64,000 bases of DNA, taken from DATIKM01 sp035477595 (GTDB lineage Bacteria; Armatimonadota; Chthonomonadetes; Chthonomonadales; CAJBBX01). The position numbers were made by a program, and so were the translations under genes. The number at the start of each line of letters is the position of its first letter. Position 1 is the stretch's first letter. The stretch spans positions 1 to 64,000 of the forward strand of contig DATIKM010000071.1 of assembly GCA_035477595.1 (NCBI GenBank), written 5' to 3'. The notes below the pieces were generated by a model. It saw only the letters and a program-made list of their open reading frames with translations. It did no database searches and was not told the origin of the DNA. This document shows, piece by piece, positions 52,327 to 60,563 of this stretch.

Positions 52327-53052
52327 TCAGGGCGCCTCGAACAGCGAGTCTGGAAGGCCCTGGTTCACCCTGAGATCCGTGTAGGAGAGGACGCCGGCCA
52401 GCGCGCCATCGGGGCTCCGGATCTCGATCCGCGTGGGCAGCCAGATGCCCGGCTCCACCTCTCTGAGCGCCTGGTACCGGAAGGTGGCCCTGATGGCGCC
52501 GTCGGCCGCCATCCACTCGCGCCTCGCGATGAGGTTAGTGCGAGGGTCGACCCACACGCGGTGGCGTGAACCCTCCTCTGCACTCCAGGCAACCTCGAAG
52601 ACGTAGGTCTCGGCGCCCTCAAGTGCCTCGTTGCGCAGGAACCGGACCTGCGCTGCCTCCACGTCGGTGGGCGTCAACAGCCCCAGGTCGAACGCCCAGC
52701 GCCGGCGCTGGGCCGGCGGTATCGATGGCTCTCTGCGCTGGAGGCTCAGCCTCGGGACGCGGAAGAAACGCGTGTACCCGTTGTAGAGAAGGACCCCCAC
52801 GGGGCTCTCCATCCGAAGCTTGTCCGGGTCGCGGTAGGACATCCGCACGTCGCGCAGGCGGTGCGCGATGGCGAAGTCACGGCTGATACGCTCGAGGGCG
52901 ACGCCATCGGCCTTCTCCACTGTGAGTGTTGCCGTCAGGTCGCGCACTCGTTGGGACGCGTGCGCTCGCAGATCGGCCGCGCCTGCGCCAGCGCCAAAGG
53001 AGCACAGGGCGACGGCGGATGCCGCCAGCCGCAGCATCGCGGGGGTTGGCAA
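52327..53052 (-). CDS. Secreted LolA-like/outer-membrane lipoprotein-sorting-type protein
   Basis: 241 residues. Signal peptide MLRLAASAVALCSFGAGAGA with cleavage near Ala-Ala-Asp. The mature part is a half-barrel of strands: RVRDLTATLTVEKADG, DVRMSYRDPDKLRMESPVGV, YTRFFRVPRLSLQRR, TYVFEVAWSAEEGSRHRVWV, NLIARREWMAADGAIRATFR, GIWLPTRIEIRSPDG. This is the pattern of LolA/MucB-like lipoprotein or lipid carriers. The start is uncertain: TTG 53052 has GGAGG 5 nt upstream, and ATG 53037 begins the hydrophobic core. It converges on the methyltransferase, 12 bp away. Confidence 0.68.
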   Translation of the reverse strand: MPTPAMLRLAASAVALCSFGAGAGAADLRAHASQRVRDLTATLTVEKADGVALERISRDFAIAHRLRDVRMSYRDPDKLRMESPVGVLLYNGYTRFFRVPRLSLQRREPSIPPAQRRRWAFDLGLLTPTDVEAAQVRFLRNEALEGAETYVFEVAWSAEEGSRHRVWVDPRTNLIARREWMAADGAIRATFRYQALREVEPGIWLPTRIEIRSPDGALAGVLSYTDLRVNQGLPDSLFEAP

Positions 53053-53098
53053 GACAGCCTCCAGACGGGTCCTCGATGGGTACTGGCGAGCGACCACT

Positions 53099-53128
53099 TT
53101 GACGCTCCCAGTCCGGTTGCGCTATACT
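53099..53128 (+). promoter_or_regulatory. Sigma70 promoter of the methionine/folate fusion gene
   Basis: TTGACG at 53099-53104, 18-bp spacer, TATACT at 53123-53128, 50 nt before the ATG. The leader is too short for a SAM or cobalamin riboswitch. Confidence 0.72.
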
Positions 53129-53178
53129 GCCGCCTGCCCCGATCGTGTGTGCCGAGCGGTCGCGCCCGGAGATCCTCA

Positions 53179-55029
53179 ATGCTCAGTGCGCCAGAGCTGC
53201 GTGAACGACTGCGGAACGCTGTCATGGTGGCCGACGGCGCGATGGGCACAGTCCTCCAGACGCGTGGGATCGCTCAGCCCTACGAGCTGCTGAACGTGAC
53301 GAGCCCCGAACTGGTCGAGCTGGTGCACCGCAGCTATGCAGCCGCGGGCGCCTCGGTCATCGAGACGCACACGTTCGGCGCCAACCGAGTGAAACTGAGC
53401 GCCTTTGCGCTCGAGTCCCGGACCTCGGAAATCAATGCCGCTGCGGTGCGCGTCGCTCGCCGCGCGGCGGAGGGGACAGGCGCCCTGGTTGCGGGCTCCA
53501 TCGGGCCCTGCGGCAAGGCGCTCGCACCGGTGGGCGCCATCGCCCCTCGTCTGGCCGAGCAGGCCTTTCGCGAGCAGGCAGAAGCCCTTCTGACCGAGGG
53601 CGTCGACTTCCTGCTACTGGAGACGTTCAACGACCTGGACGAGTTGCGCATCGCTCACGCAGTCGCGCGCTCACTGGCGGATGTGGCGCTCGTGGCACAG
53701 AAGGTCTTCATCGAGGACGGCGATACGCTGACAGCAGGCCTTCCGGCGCGGTTCGCCGCGGAGGTCGGCGCATGGGAGGGCGTGGCGGCCGTCGGAGCGA
53801 ACTGCGCGATCGGCCCGCAGCGCATGGTGGAAGTCGTGCGCCAGATGGCCGCCGCGACAGACACGCCCGTCTCCGCCATGCCCACGCCCGGTCTGCCGCA
53901 ACGGGTAGGCGCGGAGGTCCGCTACGCGGTGACGCCCGCCTACTTCGGCGAGATCGCGCCACGCCTCGTGGCGGCCGGAGCGTCTCTTGTGGGCGGCTGC
54001 TGCGGCACTGGCCCCGAGCACATTGCGGCCATCGCCCGGTCGCTCCGCTCCATCGCTCCGCGCCCCCGACAGACGCCCCCGAGATCGGTGCTCGTGGTGG
54101 ACCGCGAGCCGGCGGCGGAGGCGCCCACGCAGCCGCTGTCGGCGTTTCGGGCGAAGCTCGGCGTCCAGTACGTCGCCGCTGTTGAACTTGACATCCCTCG
54201 CGGGCTCGACGTGGACAGGGTCTTGGCTGGCGCCAGGGCGCTCCGAGCGGCCGGCATCGACATCATTGACATCTCCGATGGCGCGCGCGCCCGCCTCAGG
54301 ATGGCGCCCGTGGCTGTCGCGCACCGCGTGCAGACCGAGGCGGGCATCGACGTGATGATGCACTTCGCCTGTCGGGATCGCAACCTGCTGGCCGTGCAGG
54401 CCGATCTCCTTGCCGCTCACGCTCTCGGTGTGCGTCACATACTGGCGGTGACGGGCGACCCCGCCAACATCGGCGACTACCCGTCGGCCACTTCGGTCTA
54501 CGACATCGACTCCATCGGCCTCGTCCGGGTACTGCGGCGCTTCAACGAAGGCCTCGACCTCGCGGGCAACAGCATCGGCAGCCCTACCTCCTTCACCATC
54601 GCCGCCGCGTTCGACCCGCTCGCGCCTGACCTCGCTGACGAGCGCGACAGGCTGGCGCGCAAGGTGCAGGAAGGCACCCACGTGGTCTACACGCAGCCCA
54701 TCTTCGAACGTGCGGTGCTGGACGTCGCGGTCGAGTCGGCGGCGCGCGAGGGGGTGCCCCTGCTGTTCGGGCTGCTGCCGCTGCGCAGCGCGCGCCACTG
54801 CGAGTTCATGCACAACGAGGTGCCGGGCATCCGCATCCCGGAGCGGATACGCCAGCGCATCGCGGAGTTGTCCGAGGAAGGTGCGCGGCGCTACGGCATC
54901 GATGAGGCTCGCGAGCTTCTCGCTGTCGCGCGAGACAGCACGGCGGGCGTATACCTGATGCCACCATTCGGCAACCACCGGGTTGCCGAGGCTGTGCTGC
55001 GCGGCATACTGCCTCCGAAGACGCCCTGA
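53179..55029 (+). CDS. Bifunctional homocysteine S-methyltransferase/5,10-methylene-THF reductase
   Basis: 616 residues. The N-terminal half (to ~290) is a zinc homocysteine methyltransferase: VADGAMGTVLQTRGIAQPYE, TFGANRVKLSAFAL, and Zn cysteines in AAVGANCAIGP and VGGCCGTGPEHIAAIA. The C-terminal half (~330-616) is a MetF-type FAD barrel: DIIDISDGARARLRMAPVAV, VMMHFACRDRNLLAVQADLL, ILAVTGDPANIGDYPSATSV, GTHVVYTQPIFER. It joins the last two steps of methionine methyl-group supply in one chain. There is no cobalamin domain, so the homocysteine step is B12-independent or of the MmuM/BhmT type. ATG 53179 with GGAG upstream. Confidence 0.92.
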   Translation: MLSAPELRERLRNAVMVADGAMGTVLQTRGIAQPYELLNVTSPELVELVHRSYAAAGASVIETHTFGANRVKLSAFALESRTSEINAAAVRVARRAAEGTGALVAGSIGPCGKALAPVGAIAPRLAEQAFREQAEALLTEGVDFLLLETFNDLDELRIAHAVARSLADVALVAQKVFIEDGDTLTAGLPARFAAEVGAWEGVAAVGANCAIGPQRMVEVVRQMAAATDTPVSAMPTPGLPQRVGAEVRYAVTPAYFGEIAPRLVAAGASLVGGCCGTGPEHIAAIARSLRSIAPRPRQTPPRSVLVVDREPAAEAPTQPLSAFRAKLGVQYVAAVELDIPRGLDVDRVLAGARALRAAGIDIIDISDGARARLRMAPVAVAHRVQTEAGIDVMMHFACRDRNLLAVQADLLAAHALGVRHILAVTGDPANIGDYPSATSVYDIDSIGLVRVLRRFNEGLDLAGNSIGSPTSFTIAAAFDPLAPDLADERDRLARKVQEGTHVVYTQPIFERAVLDVAVESAAREGVPLLFGLLPLRSARHCEFMHNEVPGIRIPERIRQRIAELSEEGARRYGIDEARELLAVARDSTAGVYLMPPFGNHRVAEAVLRGILPPKTP

Positions 55030-55156
55030 GTGCGTTTGGCGTTTGTCCTGCGCGCCGTCCCGCGACCCGCCCTTCTGCGAGCGCTGAGGTACAATGCGGC
55101 GCGTGCCGACCGGCGCCTGCCCGGTGGGCGCCAGCTGCACTACGGAGGCCCCGCAC

Positions 55157-55573
55157 ATGGAGCGGACGTTCGTCATGGTGAAACCCGACGCGGTCCAGCG
55201 GCGCCTCGTCGGCGAGATCGTGGCCCGGTTCGAGAGGCGGGGGCTCCGGCTCGCCGCGATGCGCATGCTGACGCCGTCGCGCAGCCTGGCGCAGGAGCAC
55301 TACGCGGTGCACCGCGGCAAACCGTTCTATGAAGATCTAGTGGACTTCGTCACAAGCGGTCCGGTCGTCGCGATGGTTTGGGAGGGAAACCAGGCCGTCC
55401 GGCTCGTGCGCCAGATGATGGGTGCGCTAGCGCCCGAGGAGGCGCTGCCTGGTACCATCCGGGGCGACTACACGACCGACAGGCAGCGCAACCTGGTGCA
55501 CGGCTCCGACTCGCCGGAGACGGCGAGCGCTGAGGTCGCTCTTTGGTTCGCGTCCGAGGAAGTGCAGCCGTGA
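55157..55573 (+). CDS. ndk: Nucleoside diphosphate kinase
   Basis: 138 residues. MERTFVMVKPDAVQRRLVGE start, catalytic His115 in RNLVHGSDSPETA, GTIRGDYTTDRQRN, and a Trp-Phe end (EVALWFASEEV). It balances NTP pools by phosphate transfer through the histidine. The ATG at 55157 has GGAGG 8 nt upstream. A TACAAT at 55090-55095 could be its -10 box but has no good -35. Confidence 0.96.
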   Translation: MERTFVMVKPDAVQRRLVGEIVARFERRGLRLAAMRMLTPSRSLAQEHYAVHRGKPFYEDLVDFVTSGPVVAMVWEGNQAVRLVRQMMGALAPEEALPGTIRGDYTTDRQRNLVHGSDSPETASAEVALWFASEEVQP

Positions 55574-55733
55574 CCGCTCCAGCTCGGGGAGCGTGCATAC
55601 GATCGCGGCCGAGCTGCTGGGTGCGCCCGGATGGGATGATGGCGTGCGAACTCACCCGCTCAGGACTGGCCTCTCTCGCACGACCGCACCCCGACCTATC
55701 CAGTTCGCAGAACGCTTCTTAAGGGGGATCGAC

Positions 55734-56150
55734 ATGCCGTCCACGGGCCCGAACGGGCTTGGCTTCCACCACGTCGCCATGAAGGTCGCCGACCTGGAGG
55801 CGTCGGTGCGGTTCTACGTTAGCGGCCTCGGTATGGCGCAGGTCTACTCGTGGGGTGAGGGTGACCAGCGAGCCGCGGTCCTCGACATGGGCGATGGTGG
55901 AATGATCGAGATCTTCGCCGGAGGTTCCGGGGACGCAGCGGGCCGTCCCGAGGGCGCACTGCTGCATCTGGCCCTTCGCGCCCACGACACAGACGAGTCC
56001 TTCCGCAGGGCGCTGATGGCCGGCGCCAAGCCCACCATGGACCCCACCGATGTGACGATCGATGGCACTCCACCGAAGAAGGTCCGGATCGCCTTCTGCA
56101 AAGGCCCGGACGGAGAGGTACTCGAGTTCTTCCAGAGCGACGACCTGTAG
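55734..56150 (+). CDS. VOC (glyoxalase/bleomycin-resistance) superfamily protein
   Basis: 138 residues, one VOC module pair: GFHHVAMKVADLEASVRFYV, SGLGMAQVYSWGEGDQRAAV, LHLALRAHDTDESFRRALMA, and KVRIAFCKGPDGEVLEFFQS. The metal set His (HHV), Glu (IEIF), His (LHLAL) and Glu (VLEFF) is in place, consistent with a lyase or isomerase such as glyoxalase I; the substrate is unknown. ATG with AAGGGGG upstream. The 160 bp between ndk and this gene hold no gene that I can support. Confidence 0.87.
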   Translation: MPSTGPNGLGFHHVAMKVADLEASVRFYVSGLGMAQVYSWGEGDQRAAVLDMGDGGMIEIFAGGSGDAAGRPEGALLHLALRAHDTDESFRRALMAGAKPTMDPTDVTIDGTPPKKVRIAFCKGPDGEVLEFFQSDDL

Positions 56151-56277
56151 GTCGGCGTCCAGCTACACGGACCGGCCTCCCCGGGCAGCAAGCGGCGCGG
56201 ATGCCCTCGCACCGGCAGCGGTGAACGCGAGCCGCCACGGACCGTTAGTCACGGCAGGGCGGCGAGGAGGCTCCCGG

Positions 56278-57417
56278 TCAGGCGCAGCTCACGATCTCCA
56301 CCCCGTCGGCCTCGAAGGTTCCCACGAGCTGCGCGGAAAGCCACTGGAGGCCAGGGCGCACCGACGCGGGAAAGCCGACCTCGATGACGACAGTCGTGCT
56401 GTTGTCGGCGGACATAAGGTCCCGGGTCGACAGGCCTCCCACCACGAACGCGCCTGCGCCGGCACGGTGCGCGTCCCAGAAGAGACCATCGCTGTGGCCG
56501 CTGGCGACCGCCATGGAGCCGATGGCGAACTCCGGTCGGTGGGAGCACCTGACCGACTGCACCTCGAGGCCGTCCTGCACCTGCGCAAGCACCGTGTCCA
56601 GCGATACCTTCAGCGGCAACTCGCCGAACCGCCCTCGGCCGTAGGCGAGGCCTGGGTTGCGCACAGGAATGACGTCGTACGCCACCTCCTCGTACGGATG
56701 CGCCTCGATGACGGCAGCGATTACGCCGGAAAGCTCCCGCTGGGGCACTACCATCTCGAGGCGGACCTCATCGACGCGCTCCAACCTGCCGACCTCGCCG
56801 ACCGAAGGCCGAGCGCCCTGCCCGCCGCGGAACGTGCCAGTGCCGCGGGTCTGGAACGAGCACTCCGTGTAGTTGCCGATGCGGCCGGCGCCTGCCTCCG
56901 AGGCAGCAGCGAGGACCACGTCGACAGCCGTCTGCGGGGTGAAGACCGCGATCTTGAGTAGCGGCTCGTAGGTGGAGGGCTTCAGCGGCGTGGTACCCGC
57001 CAGGCCCAGCTTCTCGGCGAGGCAGTCGTCGAACCCTCCGGGGGCCGCCGCATAGCTGTTGGCCAGGCAGTAGAGCGCGATGCGGTGCTCAATGAGGTAG
57101 GCGAGCTTGCTCCCGATCGGGTCGTCTCGCCGGACCGCCATCAGCGGCTCGAAGAGGAGAGGCGCCGCCGTCACGAGGATCGCGTTCTTACGCGATGCGG
57201 CGGTCGACATGGAGGGGAACGACACCATCGGCGCAACGACGATGGCGCCGACTTCCGCCGTCGGCGCGCCGACCTGCAGACCGTAGGGTTCTTCCGGAAC
57301 CGACAGCGCGGGCGGCGCCAGATATTCCAGGAAGTCGATTACCTCGGCGGTGCTCACGGGCCGCCTGCGGCCCCTCTTGCGCCGCTCCTCCGATGTTCCC
57401 CCGTGTCCACGGATCAT
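56278..57417 (-). CDS. Nif3/YqfO-like protein that has lost its metal ligands
   Basis: 379 residues. It has the Nif3-like dinuclear metal-centre fold with the PII-like insert of YqfO (YEPLLKIAVFTPQTAVDVVL to HPYEEVAYDVIPV). Typical strands are VIDFLEYLAPPALSVPEEPY and GLQVGAPTAEVGAIVVAPMV. At the metal-site positions, the usual His-His-Pro is Ala84-Ala85-Pro (LVTAAPLLFEP), His-Thr-Asn-Leu-Asp is Leu-Ala-Asn-Ser-Tyr (118-122), and the C-terminal GHYxSE element is replaced (VVIEVGFPASVRPGLQ). ATG 57417 with GAGAGG upstream; GTG 57357 starts the conserved domain and is an alternative. Confidence 0.75.
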   Translation of the reverse strand: MIRGHGGTSEERRKRGRRRPVSTAEVIDFLEYLAPPALSVPEEPYGLQVGAPTAEVGAIVVAPMVSFPSMSTAASRKNAILVTAAPLLFEPLMAVRRDDPIGSKLAYLIEHRIALYCLANSYAAAPGGFDDCLAEKLGLAGTTPLKPSTYEPLLKIAVFTPQTAVDVVLAAASEAGAGRIGNYTECSFQTRGTGTFRGGQGARPSVGEVGRLERVDEVRLEMVVPQRELSGVIAAVIEAHPYEEVAYDVIPVRNPGLAYGRGRFGELPLKVSLDTVLAQVQDGLEVQSVRCSHRPEFAIGSMAVASGHSDGLFWDAHRAGAGAFVVGGLSTRDLMSADNSTTVVIEVGFPASVRPGLQWLSAQLVGTFEADGVEIVSCA

Positions 57418-57489
57418 TTGGCGCCTCTCACGAACACCGGACCGTACCGGGTTCGCACGGGCGCTTGCCACGCCGCGTCCCGGTTGCCG

Positions 57490-57519
57490 ATTATAGCGAG
57501 CGGCTGCGACTCCCGTCAA
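57490..57519 (-). promoter_or_regulatory. Sigma70 promoter of the Nif3-like gene
   Basis: Minus-strand TTGACG, 18-bp spacer, perfect TATAAT, ~75 nt before the ATG. It lies in the gap after prs, so this gene has its own promoter. Confidence 0.75.
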
Positions 57520-57550
57520 ACGCGCGGTGAAGCGGTCGGTCGCCGACCCC

Positions 57551-58504
57551 TCACTCCTCGAAGAGAGAGCTGATGGAGAGGTCCTGGTTCGCTCGCCGGA
57601 TCGCCTCGGCGAAGAGCCCAGCAACCGACAGCACGCGCACCTTCGGATGGCGCTTCTCGGGCGGCAACGGGATGCTGTCCGTCGTCACGATCTCCGCGAT
57701 CTCGGGCCGCGAGGCGAGGCGTTCGACGGCATTGTCGGTGAAGACGCCATGGCTGCAGGCGATATGCACCTCCGGCTTGCACCCTGCCGCCATGAGGGCG
57801 TCCACAGCCTCCATCATGCTGCCACCGGACGTGATCATGTCTTCGATGATAACGGGGGCGCGTCCGCGAACGTCTCCCGCGAGGTGCGTGACCTCCGTGC
57901 GCTGGTGGCCGGGGTGGTGCTTGTAGCCGACGGCCAGAGGCGCGCGGAGGCTCGCGACGGCCTGCCGAGTCTTCTTCACGCGCCCTTCGTCCGGCGAGAC
58001 CACTACCATGTCGGCGATCGTCATCTCCCGGAAGTGGTTCGTGAACAGGCGGATCGCCGTCAGATGGTCTACCGGCATGTTGAAGAAGCCCTGAATGGCG
58101 TCGGCGTGGAGGTCCATGCACATGACGCGATGTGCGCCCGCTGCACCGATCAAGTCCGCCACGAGCTTCGCCGTGATGGGCTCGCGCGGCCGGTCCTTCT
58201 TCTCCTGCCGAGCGTAGCCGTAATAAGGCATCACGGCGGTGATCCGGTATGCCGACGCACGGCGCAGCGCGTCGATGCAGATCAGCAGCTCCATCAGCTT
58301 GGTGTCAACCGGAGGGCAGGTGGGCTGTATCACGTATACGTCGGCGCCGCGCACCGACTCCTCGAACTTCACATAGGTCTCGCCGTCGGCGAAACGACTG
58401 ATGCGCAGGTCGCCGAGCCGCAGGCCAAGCCGGTCAGCGATGGCGTGCGCCAGGTTGGGGTTCGCGGACCCGGCGAACACCTTCAGAGCGTGCGGCGACG
58501 ACAT
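57551..58504 (-). CDS. prs: Ribose-phosphate diphosphokinase (PRPP synthetase)
   Basis: 317 residues. LKVFAGSANPNLAHAIADRL, ISRFADGETYVKFEESVRGA, VYVIQPTCPPVDTKLMELLI, YYGYARQEKKDRPREPITAK, MDLHADAIQGFFNMPVDHLT, and PRPP loop VIIEDMITSGGSMMEAVDAL (IIEDM-IT-SGGS in place of the common VDDMIDTGGT). It makes PRPP, the co-substrate of hpt in this window. ATG 58504 with GGGAG upstream. A long GC hairpin lies 46 nt upstream in the same transcript direction. Confidence 0.95.
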   Translation of the reverse strand: MSSPHALKVFAGSANPNLAHAIADRLGLRLGDLRISRFADGETYVKFEESVRGADVYVIQPTCPPVDTKLMELLICIDALRRASAYRITAVMPYYGYARQEKKDRPREPITAKLVADLIGAAGAHRVMCMDLHADAIQGFFNMPVDHLTAIRLFTNHFREMTIADMVVVSPDEGRVKKTRQAVASLRAPLAVGYKHHPGHQRTEVTHLAGDVRGRAPVIIEDMITSGGSMMEAVDALMAAGCKPEVHIACSHGVFTDNAVERLASRPEIAEIVTTDSIPLPPEKRHPKVRVLSVAGLFAEAIRRANQDLSISSLFEE

Positions 58505-58549
58505 GGTTGGTCTCCCGCATTCGAACCACAGGAACGGCGGAGGAGAGTC

Positions 58550-58581
58550 GGGCCGGCCCCGAGAGGATTCGGGGCCGGCCC
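58550..58581 (-). terminator. 13-bp GC hairpin between the beta-barrel gene and prs
   Basis: A perfect stem GGGCCGGCCCCGA/TCGGGGCCGGCCC with a 6-nt loop. It lies 46 nt after the beta-barrel gene's stop and 46 nt before the prs ATG, both on the minus strand. It may terminate the first gene or act as an attenuator in the prs leader. No T run follows. Confidence 0.55.
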
Positions 58582-58626
58582 GTGACATCATGGCGCGCTG
58601 GTGGGCGCGCGTTGCTCAACGCGTCC

Positions 58627-59199
58627 CTAGAGCCGGTAGCCCAGCAGGACCGTCAGTCCGTCCAGCCGGATGCCGGTGCCGGTGTAGTCCGTGAGACCGT
58701 CGACCCAGTCGTAGTTCAGCTCCACGAACCAGTCCTCGTTCAGCTCGGCGCCGATGAAGAACTTGGCGCCCGGCTGAACGGCGCCGCTGATGAACCTGGT
58801 GTTGATGAAGAACGCGCCGATCCCGAGGCCGCCATACGCCTGAACCGCCGCTTCCTCCGGCACGAGTGGCCACTTGATCTTGACAGACAGCGGGATGGAG
58901 AAGACGCGGTGTCCTGCGGCCTCACGCCAGTTCACGTCGGCGCTGAAGTAGACCTCGCCAGCCAACGGTCGGTGAACGAAGTTCGGGTTGAAGTCCACAC
59001 CCACGTACCACCAGGGATCGGCGGCCTGGCGCGACAGCGCCGAGTGGGTGGGCACGAACGCCCCGGCCTTCAGCGACCACTCGTGGCGTACCGGCACGTC
59101 CATCTGAGCGCGCGCGGCCACGGGTGCCAGCGCAATGGCACCGGCCACGCCTGCGCACAGGACGGCGCGCCACAAAGACGTCCAGGGTCCGTACCGCAC
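58627..59199 (-). CDS. Secreted beta-barrel outer-membrane-type protein
   Basis: 190 residues. Signal peptide (AVLCAGVAGAIALAPVAARA, cleavage before QMDVPV). Alternating polar/aromatic strands follow: WSLKAGAFVPTH, WWYVGVDFNPNF, GEVYFSADVNW, AVQAYGGLGIGAFFINTRF, AKFFIGAELNEDWFVELNYD, and a last strand ending GLTVLLGYRL (terminal hydrophobic, as in porins). About eight strands, similar to OmpW/OmpA-like small barrels. It implies an outer membrane. GTG at 59199 with AAGGAGG six nt upstream. Confidence 0.78.
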   Translation of the reverse strand: MRYGPWTSLWRAVLCAGVAGAIALAPVAARAQMDVPVRHEWSLKAGAFVPTHSALSRQAADPWWYVGVDFNPNFVHRPLAGEVYFSADVNWREAAGHRVFSIPLSVKIKWPLVPEEAAVQAYGGLGIGAFFINTRFISGAVQPGAKFFIGAELNEDWFVELNYDWVDGLTDYTGTGIRLDGLTVLLGYRL

Positions 59200-59315
59200 T
59201 CATGTCCTCCTTGTTGCCGCTGCCGTGCGCCACACCAGTGGTGCGGCGCCGGAGGCGGCGCGCATGACCCGAGCGACCGAACGCGAGCCCGTGTGCCCTG
59301 CCCGAGCTGGCGCCC

Positions 59316-59345
59316 AGTATACCAACCAGCCTCGGAGCGCGTCAA
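59316..59345 (-). promoter_or_regulatory. Sigma70 promoter of the beta-barrel gene
   Basis: Minus-strand TTGACG, 18-bp spacer, TATACT, ~117 nt before the GTG start. Confidence 0.72.
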
Positions 59346-59364
59346 ACCGCCGCGCGCACACCCT

Positions 59365-59400
59365 CCGCGAGCCGGCCAGCTACCGCGAGCCGGCCAGCTA
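59365..59400. repeat. 18-bp tandem duplication at the end of a gene
   Basis: Two identical copies of CCGCGAGCCGGCCAGCTA, at 59365-59382 and 59383-59400. The upper copy contains the stop codon of the minus-strand gene ending at 59398; the lower copy repeats it downstream in the same frame. Confidence 0.9.
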
Positions 59401-60456
59401 CCGCCGGCGCGGCTCGACCACCGTAAGCGTCGCCTCGGCGCGGTTGCGGCTCACGACCAGTAGCGGGTTGTAGACATAGGGTCGCTTGGGCGACCACATG
59501 CCCGCTCTGCGGATCGCGTCCTCGGCCCTCGGGTTCCGGCCTGGCGCCGCATCCTGCTCCGCATAGGCCAACACCGTTATCGGGTGCTCGTCGCGCGGAG
59601 CCTGAGGCCCGACCTGGATCTCCGCCCGGTAGCGGTCTCCGCCCACCGACTGCAGCTCCACCATCTGCCCAGTCCGCTCGTTGCGCGCTACCACCACGAA
59701 CGGCGCCCGGGGCTCGGAAGGCGCCGACAACCGTACGGTCAGGATGGCAGTCTGGCCGCGCCGCACGATGCCAGGCTCTAGGCGAACATCGGAGAACAGG
59801 AAGTAGCCCTCGTCAAAGGTGCTTGCCTCGTTGCCGTAGGGTCTTGCCATGGCCACGGGGTCCATCCAGGCGACGATCGCCCTCTGCTCGTGGCCTCCAA
59901 CGCGATGCACTTCCTCCTGCACCCAGTAGGTCCGCGTCACGGCAACGGCATCCTGATGGCCAGGCGCGGTGACCCTCATCGCGATTGCGCCTGGCAGGCT
60001 CCGCACTGGCCGTCGGGTGGCGGGGTCCTCCCTGCTGATGACATCGACGAGGGAGACGGCGAGGTTGCTCGCCGTGCCCACCCCGACGCGGGTAAGCGGG
60101 TCCGTGGCGGTGGCGACGGATGCAGCGGCCCGGATGCCGGCCTTGAGAGGCAGGCTCACCATGCGTCCCGCGCCGCCCACCAGTCTCGATACCTGATGGA
60201 AGAAGCCGCCCTGTCGCCTGTTGAGGTTCAACTCCCGCGCAGGCGCCGCCAGTGTGTAGTGCCCGTCTGCGTCGGTCTCGGCATAGTCGACGACCCGGTT
60301 CCTCTGGTCGAACACCGCTACGGTCGCACCCGCCAACGGCGCGCCTCCGGAGAAGACGCGACCGGTGAGCCAGACCAGGTCATCCGCCTGGGCGCGCTCG
60401 CATGCAAACAGAGCCCACGCGGCAACGACTGTACACAGGAAGCTGGTGATGCGCAT
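59398..60456 (-). CDS. Secreted protein with a carboxypeptidase-regulatory-like domain
   Basis: 352 residues. Signal peptide MRITSFLCTVVAAWALFACE (cleavage probably at AQA-DD; a lipobox is possible but has Phe at -2). Residues ~28-75 form a CarboxypepD_reg-like beta-sandwich (WLTGRVFSGGAPLAGATVAV, AETDADGHYTLAAP). The rest is beta-rich and unassigned (EGYFLFSDVRLEPGIVRRGQ, TAILTVRLSAPSEPRAPFVV, PYVYNPLLVVSRNRAEATLT). Likely exported and structural or binding; function unknown. ATG 60456 with GCGAGG upstream, 107 bp after secA. Confidence 0.75.
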   Translation of the reverse strand: MRITSFLCTVVAAWALFACERAQADDLVWLTGRVFSGGAPLAGATVAVFDQRNRVVDYAETDADGHYTLAAPARELNLNRRQGGFFHQVSRLVGGAGRMVSLPLKAGIRAAASVATATDPLTRVGVGTASNLAVSLVDVISREDPATRRPVRSLPGAIAMRVTAPGHQDAVAVTRTYWVQEEVHRVGGHEQRAIVAWMDPVAMARPYGNEASTFDEGYFLFSDVRLEPGIVRRGQTAILTVRLSAPSEPRAPFVVVARNERTGQMVELQSVGGDRYRAEIQVGPQAPRDEHPITVLAYAEQDAAPGRNPRAEDAIRRAGMWSPKRPYVYNPLLVVSRNRAEATLTVVEPRRR

Positions 60457-60563
60457 GGACTACACCTCGCCAAGGTGGGACACGATCGGATTGCGCGGGA
60501 CGTCGACGACGCCGGCCGCGCTCAGCCATGCTACGCCGGCCGAACATGGCGGGTTCCGGGCGG

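Noticed and set aside
53129..53178. SAM or cobalamin riboswitch before the methionine gene
   Set aside because: Only 50 nt lie between the promoter and the start codon, too short for either.
53671..55266. 531-codon open frame antisense to the methionine/folate fusion
   Set aside because: Shadow of a gene with intact zinc and FAD motifs.
58519..58524. TTCGAA like a tRNA T loop near prs
   Set aside because: No flanking stems or cloverleaf could be folded.
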